A stretch of DNA of 7,515 nt from contig JASIBJ010000284.1 of the NCBI GenBank assembly GCA_030045215.1, positions 1 through 7,515 of the forward strand. Reading direction: 5' to 3'. The DNA is from Streptosporangiaceae bacterium (GTDB lineage: Bacteria; Actinomycetota; Actinomycetes; Streptosporangiales; Streptosporangiaceae). The position numbers and the translations under genes are program-made. Each line of letters starts with the position of its first letter. The stretch's first letter is position 1. Below, in pieces: positions 1 to 5,837 of this stretch. The notes below the pieces were generated by a model that was given only the letters and a program-made list of their open reading frames with translations, searched no databases and was not told the DNA's origin.

Positions 1-21
1 TCCCTCCCTGCGAAAGGCGTG

Positions 22-52
22 CCCGGCGGCTGGCATGCGCGCAGCCGCCGGG
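22..52 (-). terminator. Hairpin terminator behind the HbhA-like gene
   Basis: A perfect 10-bp stem (CCCGGCGGCT at 22-31 pairing with AGCCGCCGGG at 43-52) with an 11-nt loop lies 22 nt beyond the stop codon of the minus-strand gene ending at 75. There is no U-tract, as is common for actinobacterial hairpin terminators. Confidence 0.65.
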
Positions 53-74
53 TGTCGCTGTGCTGCGCGGTCGG

Positions 75-827
75 CTACTCCTTGGCCTCGCCGCGCGGCT
101 TCGGGCTGGGGCGCTCACCGGCGCTGGTCTTGGCCTTCGCGGTGGTCGTCCTGGCTGGGCGAGCGGCCTTCGGCCTGGCCGTGCGCGCCTTGGCCGGGCC
201 TGCCTTGGCAGCACTCGGCTTGGCGGTGCTCACCTTGGCGGTGTCTGCCTTGGCCGTCCCCGGCTTCGCTGAGCTCGGCTCGGCCTGCGCCTTCTCCGGC
301 TCTGGCTCCGCCTCCGGCTCCGGCTCTGCGGCCGGGGCAACAGGGCTGCTCTCCACGGGCGCCACGGTCACCTTCACCGACCGAGGCGGCTCGGCGTGCT
401 CGCCGCGTCGGCTGGACGACAGCGAACCCGCCACGCGGGTCAGCCTGCTGACGCCCTCTGTCACCAGCGGGGTCCCAAGCTCGACCGCCTTGCCGGCCAG
501 CTTGCGCTGGGTGGCGAGCATCTGGCCCGCGCTGTCGGCAAACTTCCGCTGAGTGGCGCGGGCCTGCCCGGCCAGATCATGGGCATGGCCACGGAGCTTG
601 TCCGTGTTCGTCAGGTCGCTGACTGACGGCAGGTGCACATCCGGCCTCCGGAGCGGCAGGCTGGGCAGGACGGCCTTGGCGAGCTGATTGCCAGCGCGAA
701 CGGCACCGCCGACGGTCTCGCGGCCCTTGCGTACCTGGTCCTGGCGCTTGCGGAACCGCTCGTGGCCCTTGTGCACGGCGGCGGCCACCTGCTCCTGAAC
801 TTCCTTTGCGACGGCGCGAGTGTCCAT
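75..827 (-). CDS. HbhA/phasin-like protein with Ala-Lys-Pro-rich tail
   Basis: A 250-residue protein, not assignable to a named gene. Residues 1-60 are charged and probably helical. Residues 66-104 (LPSVSDLTNTDKLRGHAHDL and onward) resemble the central block of the small protein at 5914-6237. Two adjacent 14-residue units begin ATQRK (91-104 and 105-118). Residues 165-180 are a Pro/Glu run, and 185-250 form a basic low-complexity tail of A-K/S-A-K/T-A-K repeats. A helical head plus a Lys/Ala/Pro tail is the architecture of mycobacterial heparin-binding haemagglutinin HbhA, rhodococcal lipid-droplet protein MLDS and actinobacterial phasin-like proteins. The role here (surface adhesion, lipid or polyester granule binding, or nucleic-acid binding through the tail) is inference. 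The ATG at 827 was chosen because AGGAGG lies 8 nt upstream. An in-frame ATG at 854 lies just 4 nt past the -10 box and could serve only as a leaderless start, adding nine residues. No signal peptide or membrane segment is seen. Confidence 0.8.
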   Translation of the reverse strand: MDTRAVAKEVQEQVAAAVHKGHERFRKRQDQVRKGRETVGGAVRAGNQLAKAVLPSLPLRRPDVHLPSVSDLTNTDKLRGHAHDLAGQARATQRKFADSAGQMLATQRKLAGKAVELGTPLVTEGVSRLTRVAGSLSSSRRGEHAEPPRSVKVTVAPVESSPVAPAAEPEPEAEPEPEKAQAEPSSAKPGTAKADTAKVSTAKPSAAKAGPAKARTARPKAARPARTTTAKAKTSAGERPSPKPRGEAKE

Positions 828-835
828 CACTGAAT

Positions 836-841
836 CCTCCT
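836..841 (-). promoter_or_regulatory. Strong Shine-Dalgarno site deciding the start at 827
   Basis: AGGAGG on the minus strand, 8 nt before the ATG at 827-825. It supports this start over the upstream in-frame ATG at 854. Confidence 0.75.
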
Positions 842-858
842 CTGGGTCCAACATGCAA

Positions 859-892
859 ACTATATCAAGCGCACCGCGTAATTTGTCAAGCG
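859..892 (-). promoter_or_regulatory. Sigma70-type promoter with CGCTTGA direct repeats
   Basis: On the minus strand TTGACA (889-884) and TATAGT (864-859) are separated by 19 nt; GATATA as the -10 would give 17 nt. The heptamer CGCTTGA occurs twice in direct orientation (892-886 and 871-865), 21 bp apart, which is about two helical turns, overlapping the -35 and the upstream edge of the -10. The layout and sequence closely match the promoter at 5838-5874. The repeats are candidate operator half-sites; the binding protein is unknown, the XRE protein at 6365-6751 being the obvious candidate. Confidence 0.7.
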
Positions 893-968
893 GCCCAGCG
901 CGCGACCAACCTGCCCGCGGCCCGCACCCAACAGGGAGGTTCACCTTCGCGTGTCGGGATGAGTCAGG

Positions 969-2594
969 TCAGGTGGACGCCGGTTCGCCTGCCGGACGCA
1001 CCGTGAAACCGCGGTAGTTGTCGGCCGCGATCTCGTCACAGATCTGCCGGTAGGTGCCCACGCCGCCGATGTAAGGCATGAACACCCGCGCCTTGCCCGG
1101 CACGTTCGCGCCCATGTACCAGGAGTCGGCTTGCGGGAACAGGGTGAGCGACCCGACCTCGGCCACATGCTGCACCCAGCCAGCCTCTGCCTCCGGCGTT
1201 GCCTCAATCGCGACCGCGCCGGCCGAGCGCACGTGCGCGATGCAGTCGCTGATCCACTCCACGTGCTGCTCGATTGAGACGACCATGTTGCTGAGCACCG
1301 ACGGGCTCAGCGGCCCGGTGATCGTGAAGAGGTTCGGGAAACCGGCGATCGCGATGCCGAGGTAGGTGCGCGGTCCGGCCGCCCATTCCTCGGCCAGGGA
1401 TACGCCGTCGCGTCCGCGGATGTCGATCGTCTTCAGGGCGCCGGTCATCGCGTCGAATCCTGTCGCGAAGACGATCGCGTCGAAGTCGAACTCGCGCTCG
1501 GTCGTGCGCAGGCCGCCCGGCGTGAACTCGACCAGCGGCGTCTTGCGCAAGTCCACCAGGTGCACGTGCGGCTGGTTGAACGTCTCGTAATACCCGGTGT
1601 CCAGGCACAGCCGCTTAGTCCCGATCGGGAACGTGCGCGGCGACAGCGCCTCGGCGAGGTCGGGGTCGGTGACGACCGCGCGAATCTTGGCGCGGGCGAA
1701 CTCGGCCGCGCTCTCGTTGGCCGACTCGTCGATGAGGATGTCGGCATAGCAGCTGATCAGGCCGACGATCTCGCCTTTTGCCCAGCCAGCCTCGTAGGTC
1801 GCCAGACGTTCGCGTTCCGGCACAGCGAGCGCGAGCTCGGTCGGCGGCTCGTCCGGGACCCCGTATCCCGAGGTCCGTTGCGCCTCGCGGTACGCGCGGT
1901 AGTTCGCCTTCATCTCGGCGACCTGGGCCGGGTCAAGCGGCCGGTTGCCGGCCGGCGTGGAGAAGTTAGGGGTCCGCTGGAACACGGTCAGGTCGGCGGC
2001 CTGCTCGGCGATCAGCGGAATGGACTGGATTCCGGATGAACCGGTTCCGATGACCGCCACTCGCAGGCCATCAAAGCGCACCTCGTCCTTGCCCCAGCGT
2101 GCGGTGTGATGCGTGCGTCCCTGGTAACGCTCGAGGCCTGGTACCTCGGGCAGCTTGAACGCCGAGAGGACGCCCGTGGCCATGATGACGAACTGCGCAT
2201 CCACCTGCTCGCCAGCGTCCGTCACGACCGTCCACCTGGCCGTTGTGTCGTCCCAGCGCGCGCTGACCACTCTCGTGCCGAGGGTGATGTCGCGCAGCAG
2301 GTCAAACCGCTCGGCGACGTGGTTGAGGTAGCGCAGGACTTCGGGCTGAGTCGGGTACTTCTCCGTCCACTCCCACTCCTGCTCAAGTTCGGGGGAGAAC
2401 GAATAGGAGTAAGCCAGGCTCGTGATGTCGCAGCGAGCGCCAGGGTAGCGATTCCAGTACCAGGTGCCGCCCACGCCGTCGCCGGCCTCGAACACCCGAG
2501 TGCTCAGCCCGAGCTCACGCAGCCGGTACAGCTGGTAAAGGCCAGAGAACCCGGCTCCGACGACTACCGCGTCCACGCTCTGCTGACCGGGCAT
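969..2594 (-). CDS. Baeyer-Villiger monooxygenase (phenylacetone monooxygenase-like)
   Basis: A 541-residue class B flavoprotein monooxygenase, essentially the length of Thermobifida fusca phenylacetone monooxygenase (PAMO, 542). The family uses FAD, NADPH and O2 to insert oxygen next to a ketone carbonyl, giving esters or lactones; it is soluble and cytoplasmic. Visible motifs: FAD Rossmann GAGFSG (13-18), YPGARCD (50-56, matching the PAMO active-site Asp region), MATG (138-141), the BVMO fingerprint region (157-168), NADP Rossmann GTGSSG (183-188), GTKR (325-328, aligning with the PAMO catalytic Arg), FATGFD (376-381), and the active-site loop SPSVLSN (430-436, Ala to Val relative to PAMO SPSALSN). 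The C-terminus (WYMGANVPGK, 492-501) is very PAMO-like. The fingerprint deviates from FxGxxxHxxxW(P/D): Tyr replaces the first Phe and Gly follows the Trp. GGAGGT lies 3 nt before the ATG. The gene follows the ArsR/SRPBCC regulator on the same strand after 142 nt. The substrate cannot be read from the sequence; aromatic or linear ketones are only an inference from PAMO. Confidence 0.93.
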   Translation of the reverse strand: MPGQQSVDAVVVGAGFSGLYQLYRLRELGLSTRVFEAGDGVGGTWYWNRYPGARCDITSLAYSYSFSPELEQEWEWTEKYPTQPEVLRYLNHVAERFDLLRDITLGTRVVSARWDDTTARWTVVTDAGEQVDAQFVIMATGVLSAFKLPEVPGLERYQGRTHHTARWGKDEVRFDGLRVAVIGTGSSGIQSIPLIAEQAADLTVFQRTPNFSTPAGNRPLDPAQVAEMKANYRAYREAQRTSGYGVPDEPPTELALAVPERERLATYEAGWAKGEIVGLISCYADILIDESANESAAEFARAKIRAVVTDPDLAEALSPRTFPIGTKRLCLDTGYYETFNQPHVHLVDLRKTPLVEFTPGGLRTTEREFDFDAIVFATGFDAMTGALKTIDIRGRDGVSLAEEWAAGPRTYLGIAIAGFPNLFTITGPLSPSVLSNMVVSIEQHVEWISDCIAHVRSAGAVAIEATPEAEAGWVQHVAEVGSLTLFPQADSWYMGANVPGKARVFMPYIGGVGTYRQICDEIAADNYRGFTVRPAGEPAST

Positions 2595-2736
2595 GGCACC
2601 TCCCTCTACGGTCGCCGCCGCTTTTGGACGCTACCCCAGGCAAATTCGCACGGCAATCGGCGTTTGGTGCTGGCCATCCGTCGGGCGCGCCTCGGCCGCG
2701 CGGGTGCAGCAGCGGCCGCTCAGCCCTCGGTGTGCC

Positions 2737-3495
2737 TCATCGTTCGCCGTACATCAGCGAGCCGGGTGTGGTCAGTGGCTGGCCCGTCTCCAGCCAGGTC
2801 TTGAGGCCGGAGAGGACCATCGGCCAGCCGCCATAGACCTGGCTGCTGGCGCTCTCGCGCAGCTGGTCGTGGGTGACCCGCAGCCGGCATGAGTCGCGTA
2901 TGGGCTCGATCTCCCAGGTGATCCTGGTGCTGCCCTCGTTCTTCGCCTCGTCACTCCACAGCGCGACCATCGACTGGACGAGCCGCCTGGGCGGGTCGAC
3001 TTCGACGTTGACGCCCTCGCCGAGCAGTTGGCCGCTCGCGGCGTGACCGAACTCGAAATGCGACCCTGGGGCCCAGTCCGAGGTGATCGCGGCACCGAAG
3101 TGGTACTTCGCGCGAATCTCCGGGTTAGTGATCGCTTCCCAGAGCCGTTCCGGAGTGGTGCGGATGTAAATCTCGAAGACCTTCTCCATCGACTTCTCCA
3201 GATCTCGCTTGAGGTCGGACAGGCCGGCGGCCCACGGCTCGGCGTACTTGCTCACCCATCGGTCGTGGATGAGGCGGATCGGGACTGGGTTCAGGAAGTG
3301 GAGCTTCTGCCGGCCGTGTCGCTTGGTGACGATGAGGCCAGCTTCCTCGAGTTGCTTCAGGTGCTTCATGACCCCGAAGCGCGTCATCGGAAAGCGCTCT
3401 TCGAGCGCGCTCAGCGTCTGCCCGTCGCGCCGGAACAGTTCGTCGAGCAACTCGCGCCTGGTCGGGTCGGCGAGTGCCTTGAAGACCTCGTCCAC
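2737..3495 (-). CDS. ArsR-family HTH regulator fused to an SRPBCC domain
   Basis: A 252-residue protein from the GTG at 3495. Residues 1-70 are an ArsR-type winged helix: FKALADPTRRELLDEL (5-20), recognition helix region MTRFGVMKHLKQLEEAGL (37-54), wing TKRHGRQKLHF (57-67). The ELCVCDL-type metal-binding cysteines of ArsR/SmtB are absent, so a metal signal is unlikely. Residues about 103-238 are an SRPBCC (AHSA1/START-like) ligand-binding domain, with PERLWEAITNPE (115-126), a strand rich in F/E (146-150) and a C-terminal helix GGWPMVLSGLKTWLE (222-236). In many genomes these are two neighbouring genes; here they are one chain. The expected job is a ligand-responsive repressor. Its own promoter contains an inverted repeat, suggesting autoregulation, and the next gene is a Baeyer-Villiger monooxygenase, a plausible target. 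Start choice: a TTG at 3516 would add seven residues but falls inside the inverted repeat and the promoter spacer. The GTG matches the usual family N-terminus (MDxVFKALADPTRR) and lies 6 nt past the -10 box. Confidence 0.9.
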   Translation of the reverse strand: MDEVFKALADPTRRELLDELFRRDGQTLSALEERFPMTRFGVMKHLKQLEEAGLIVTKRHGRQKLHFLNPVPIRLIHDRWVSKYAEPWAAGLSDLKRDLEKSMEKVFEIYIRTTPERLWEAITNPEIRAKYHFGAAITSDWAPGSHFEFGHAASGQLLGEGVNVEVDPPRRLVQSMVALWSDEAKNEGSTRITWEIEPIRDSCRLRVTHDQLRESASSQVYGGWPMVLSGLKTWLETGQPLTTPGSLMYGER

Positions 3496-3501
3496 GGCTC
3501 G

Positions 3502-3531
3502 AGAATAGGTGACCAATTAGTCACATGTCAA
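3502..3531 (-). promoter_or_regulatory. Promoter of the ArsR/SRPBCC gene with palindromic operator, probably leaderless
   Basis: On the minus strand a perfect TTGACA (3531-3526) and TATTCT (3507-3502) are spaced by 18 nt. The spacer holds the inverted repeat GTGAC-N6-GTCAC (3524-3509), whose centre contains AATT, exactly where a repressor would block RNA polymerase. The GTG codon begins 6 nt after the -10 box, so transcription should start at or next to it, giving a leaderless mRNA; no Shine-Dalgarno sequence is present. Binding by the encoded protein is inferred. Confidence 0.72.
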
Positions 3532-3586
3532 CGAGGCTAACTCGTAACTTCCGGTGCCCCCAGTTCTGGCCGTCTGGGATGTGGCA

Positions 3587-3617
3587 GAGCGCCGGGGCCT
3601 CCTCTACCCCGGCGCTC
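3587..3617 (-). terminator. Strong GC hairpin terminator
   Basis: A perfect 11-bp stem (GAGCGCCGGGG at 3587-3597, CCCCGGCGCTC at 3607-3617) with a 9-nt loop. It lies 24 nt downstream of the stop of the minus-strand 55-residue gene and upstream of the ArsR promoter, so it isolates the two transcription units. No U-tract follows. Confidence 0.75.
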
Positions 3618-3641
3618 CGCCGATGAGGATGATGGCGCCTG

Positions 3642-3809
3642 CTACCAGAGCCTCGCCCCCCGGCGCAGCACCAGGACGACGATCGCGCAGACCAGTGCTA
3701 TCCACAGGACAGGCACAAGCGCCCAGGCGATCACGTGCAGGGCGGCAATGCAGACGATGACGACGAGGGCCAGAAGGATCAGGCGGCCAACGAGCCGGCT
3801 GGAGGACAT
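3642..3809 (-). CDS. Small integral membrane protein, 55 residues
   Basis: An ATG ORF shorter than usual gene-calling limits, encoding MSSSRLVGRLILLALVVIVC, then about 28 further hydrophobic residues, and ending RRGARLW. Residues 8-48 are almost uninterrupted hydrophobic and could form two short membrane helices with a turn near HVIAWALVP (25-33). The flanks are basic at both ends (R5, R9; R49, R50, R53), consistent with a hairpin having both termini inside. GGGAGA (3822-3817) sits 7 nt before the ATG, and codon use is G/C-rich at third positions. An 11-bp hairpin terminator follows the stop. No family is recognised and no function can be assigned. It is divergent from the AI-2E-type transporter at 4126, so a role as an accessory subunit is possible but unproven. 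Confidence 0.65.
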   Translation of the reverse strand: MSSSRLVGRLILLALVVIVCIAALHVIAWALVPVLWIALVCAIVVLVLRRGARLW

Positions 3810-3821
3810 GTGCTCTTCTCC

Positions 3822-3902
3822 CTAGTAACTGTGATGTGCGGTGGCGAACTCGAGCGGTGAGATCGCGGTGCTGCCTGCTGCGTGCTCACTTGCTTCGTTC
3901 AC
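3822..3902 (-). CDS. Possible 26-codon upstream ORF (doubtful)
   Basis: A GTG-started ORF encoding 26 residues, ending SPLEFATAHHSY. Its TAG stop (3824-3822) shares a base with the GGGAGA ribosome-binding site of the membrane peptide and ends 12 nt before that ATG, a geometry that would permit translational coupling. The only upstream SD-like sequence, GGAG, is too far from the GTG. Third-position GC (about 65 percent by eye) is lower than in the neighbouring genes, and the frame stays open upstream on the strand opposite the transporter. It may be chance. Confidence 0.2.
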   Translation of the reverse strand: MNEASEHAAGSTAISPLEFATAHHSY

Positions 3903-4125
3903 GGCTTCAGCCTGCTCCGGTGATCGGCCGCCGGGTATCCGGAAGAGCCCCGAGATGACCCGGAATGCCGGCCCGCCCCGACGGAGCGAACCCTGAGGCA
4001 CGTTCTGCCCGGGCCGCCCAGGAGCCTCGCGGGATGACCGAGCCCGGGCGCGCGAACCACCGGACGCATCGCGTACACGCTGGCCAGGAGTGCAGCGGGC
4101 CAGAACGACCTGACATGCTAACCAG
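3903..4125. other. Intergenic region without a recognisable gene
   Basis: This completes the gap of about 315 bp between the minus-strand membrane peptide and the plus-strand transporter. Two GCCCGGGC palindromes (4007-4014 and 4042-4049) lie 35 bp apart. No convincing promoter, RNA gene or conserved coding frame was found. Promoters for the two divergent genes must lie here, but none can be placed with confidence. Confidence 0.5.
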
Positions 4126-5367
4126 GTGACCGACGAAATCCGGGAGTCCGACACCCGGCGGGCGCGGCTGTGGCGGTTCGCGGAGTCCCGGCATGTCCCG
4201 CTGCGCGCGATCCTCGCCCTGGTCGGCGTCGTGGTCCTGGCCTTCCTCGCCGGCAAGCTGGTGGACCGGCTCCGCGGGGTCCTCCTGCTCTTCGTGGTCG
4301 CCGGGTTCATCGCCCTGCTGCTGAACCCGCTGGTGGTGACGCTTCAGCGGTTCCTGCGGCGGCGCGGGCTCGCCGTAACCGTAGTCGCCCTGCTGAGCGT
4401 CGCGGCGTTCGCCGGGCTCGCCGTCGCGTTCGGCTATCCCTTGATCAACGGCTTGTCCCACCTTGCCGACTACCTGCCGAGCTACGTGACCACCGCCGAG
4501 CACGGCAAGGGCTGGGTGGGCCGGCTGGTCACGAGGTACCACCTGCAGCAGTGGGTGACGAAGAACTCGCCGAAGCTCGTGGTGTACGCGAAGGACCTGG
4601 CTGCGCCGGCGCTGAGCCTGGGCGAGGGTGCGGCGTCGGTGGCGTTCGAACTGTTCACGATCTTCGTGCTGGTTGTCCTGCTGCTGCTCGAGGGGCCGAG
4701 GCTCCGGCAGGGCCTGCTCGACCTGATGCGGCCAAGCAGGGCGGCCCGCTTCAGCCTCGTCGCGAGCGAGGTGAATCGGTCGGTCGTTGGATTCATGCTG
4801 GGCGACTTCGCGACGTCGGTAATAGCCGGCCTCGTCGTGATGGTGACGCTGCTCGGGCTGGGCGTGCCCTTCCCGTTCCTGTGGGCGCTGTGGGTCGCCC
4901 TGGTGGACTTCCTGCCGATGATCGGGGGAGCGCTGGCCGGAATCCCTGTAGTGCTGTTCGCGCTGGCGCACGGGCTCGCGGCCGGCATCATCACGCTGGT
5001 CGTCTTCCTCGTCTACACCCAGCTCGAGAACCACGTCCTCAACCCAGTGATCATGAGCCGCACGGTCAAGATCAGCCCGCTGCTCGTGCTTGTCGCGATC
5101 TTGGTCGGCGCTTCGATCGGCAGTTGGATCGGCGGGCTCTTCGGCGGGTTCGTGGCGGCGCTGCTGGCCATCCCGTTCGCCGGTGCCATGCACGTGATCG
5201 TGCGCGAAATCTGGCGATCCACTGCGCCGAGCCAGGCGCGGTCGGCCGGGGCGCAGGCTAATGGGACCGCTGAATCGTCCGCGATCGGGGCGCTGCAGGA
5301 GGCAGCGGCTGCGGTCGAGCCGGATGTGGCCGCCGCGCCCGCGGGCCCGGCGACGCTCTCCGACTGA
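4126..5367 (+). CDS. AI-2E family transporter (PerM/UPF0118-like membrane protein)
   Basis: A 413-residue polytopic membrane protein of the AI-2E/PerM family (Pfam AI-2E_transport). Hydrophobic segments by eye: 27-45, 50-72, 82-106, 171-189, 227-246, 249-281, 284-298 and 316-352. Family hallmarks: a long soluble loop between the third and fourth segments (about 107-170), the DFLPMIG motif (261-267), and the ENHVLNPVIMSRTVKISPLL segment (301-320) followed by a Gly-rich last helix pair. The tail 365-413 is Ala/Pro-rich and probably disordered in the cytoplasm. Members export small solutes or act as Na+(Li+)/H+ antiporters; the AI-2 exporter TqsA gives the family its name, but most members, probably including this one, have no shown link to AI-2. 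The start is a GTG with no Shine-Dalgarno sequence (preceded by TGCTAACCAG), so it may be leaderless. No gene is co-oriented close by. Confidence 0.9.
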   Translation: MTDEIRESDTRRARLWRFAESRHVPLRAILALVGVVVLAFLAGKLVDRLRGVLLLFVVAGFIALLLNPLVVTLQRFLRRRGLAVTVVALLSVAAFAGLAVAFGYPLINGLSHLADYLPSYVTTAEHGKGWVGRLVTRYHLQQWVTKNSPKLVVYAKDLAAPALSLGEGAASVAFELFTIFVLVVLLLLEGPRLRQGLLDLMRPSRAARFSLVASEVNRSVVGFMLGDFATSVIAGLVVMVTLLGLGVPFPFLWALWVALVDFLPMIGGALAGIPVVLFALAHGLAAGIITLVVFLVYTQLENHVLNPVIMSRTVKISPLLVLVAILVGASIGSWIGGLFGGFVAALLAIPFAGAMHVIVREIWRSTAPSQARSAGAQANGTAESSAIGALQEAAAAVEPDVAAAPAGPATLSD

Positions 5368-5374
5368 GTCACGA

Positions 5375-5392
5375 GCGCGGTCTCTTCCGCGC
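5375..5392 (+). terminator. Short hairpin terminator after the transporter
   Basis: A perfect 6-bp stem, GCGCGG (5375-5380) and CCGCGC (5387-5392), with loop TCTCTT, begins 7 nt after the stop codon. It could act in both directions. Confidence 0.6.
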
Positions 5393-5449
5393 AGCGCCCC
5401 GGGGCCGCCGGGCCGACCAGCGCAGAGTATGGCCCGGTTCGGGGGCGCT
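5393..5449 (-). terminator. Two-tier inverted repeat at the 3' end of the acuC remnant
   Basis: Outer arms AGCGCCCC (5393-5400) and GGGGCGCT (5442-5449) enclose inner arms CCGGGCC (5408-5414) and GGCCCGG (5431-5437). The structure starts on the last base of the acuC remnant stop codon, so it was probably the terminator of the once-intact gene, converging with the transporter terminator. Confidence 0.5.
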
Positions 5450-5760
5450 CAGGGTGCGGGCATCAGGCCGTGCGAGGGGAACACCGCCATCCTGGTCGCC
5501 ATGATGGCCTGGTCAATCGGATCGGCGGGGTCGCAGGCGGTCTCGAAATCGGAGAACCTGCCAGCGGCCCCTTCGGTCATCAGCTCGGGCGCGGCCTCGG
5601 CCGAGACCCGGCTCACGCATTCGCGCCAGGCCTGCGGCGTGGGAGTGGACGGGTCGATTGGCTCGCCTGCCGCCTCGGCCAGCAGGTGCGTCCATGACCT
5701 CGGGACTACCTGGACGAGCTGGTACCCGCCGCCCCCGGTGAGCAGAAAGCGCCCGCCCGC
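5449..5760 (-). pseudogene. acuC: C-terminal remnant of acetoin utilization deacetylase AcuC
   Basis: A minus-strand frame reads AGGRFLLTGGGGYQLVQVVP, then RSWTHLLAEAAGEPIDPSTP and on to DPADPIDQAIMATRMAVFPS, ending HGLMPAP. This matches the last roughly 100 residues of actinobacterial AcuC (class I histone-deacetylase fold, usually about 390-400 residues), which removes acetyl groups from lysines, notably of acetyl-CoA synthetase. GGGGY carries the catalytic tyrosine of HDAC-fold enzymes. Everything before it, including the Zn-binding Asp/His residues and the catalytic His pair, is missing. Upstream of about 5760 the frame stays open but no longer resembles AcuC, and no ATG or GTG start occurs before the promoter of the divergent gene. 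The gene was therefore cut by deletion or rearrangement. The remaining 103 codons align without gaps to the family as I remember it, which suggests one fairly recent event. Confidence 0.82.
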
Positions 5761-5837
5761 AGCGTGGGGGTTAGCTGGTAGCGGATGCGCGGGGCGAGGA
5801 ATCCTCCGGCGCGCCGCGGCGGGTCCGCCGGATGGGC

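Noticed and set aside
19..552. A 177-codon plus-strand frame at the left edge
   Set aside because: It is the antisense of the Ala/Lys/Pro-rich tail of the HbhA-like gene; its Leu/Ala/Gly repeats mirror that tail and there is no good ribosome-binding site.
828..944. N-terminal extension of the HbhA-like gene to position 944
   Set aside because: It would place the start upstream of the excellent -35/-10 promoter, whereas AGGAGG stands 8 nt before the ATG at 827.
2686..2722. GC-rich inverted repeats after the ArsR/SRPBCC stop as a terminator
   Set aside because: Only a 5-bp stem (CGCGC/GCGCG) and a separate short palindrome (AGCGGCCGCT) are present, too weak and too common here to call.
3496..3516. 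TTG start at 3516 for the ArsR/SRPBCC gene
   Set aside because: It falls inside the promoter spacer and operator palindrome and has no SD; the GTG at 3495 fits the -10 spacing and the family N-terminus.
3554..3760. A 68-codon plus-strand frame
   Set aside because: It is antisense to the terminator and the small membrane protein gene, and its composition is random Arg/Pro/Ala.
4007..4049. Two GCCCGGGC palindromes 35 bp apart as a possible operator
   Set aside because: Eight-base GC-only palindromes are expected by chance in DNA of this composition, and nothing around them is symmetric.
3907..5193. A 428-codon open frame on the minus strand opposite the transporter
   Set aside because: Its translation is rich in His/Gln/Arg/Glu low complexity and lacks domain patterns, typical of the antisense frame of a high-GC gene. 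The plus-strand frame has clear transmembrane segments and AI-2E family motifs.
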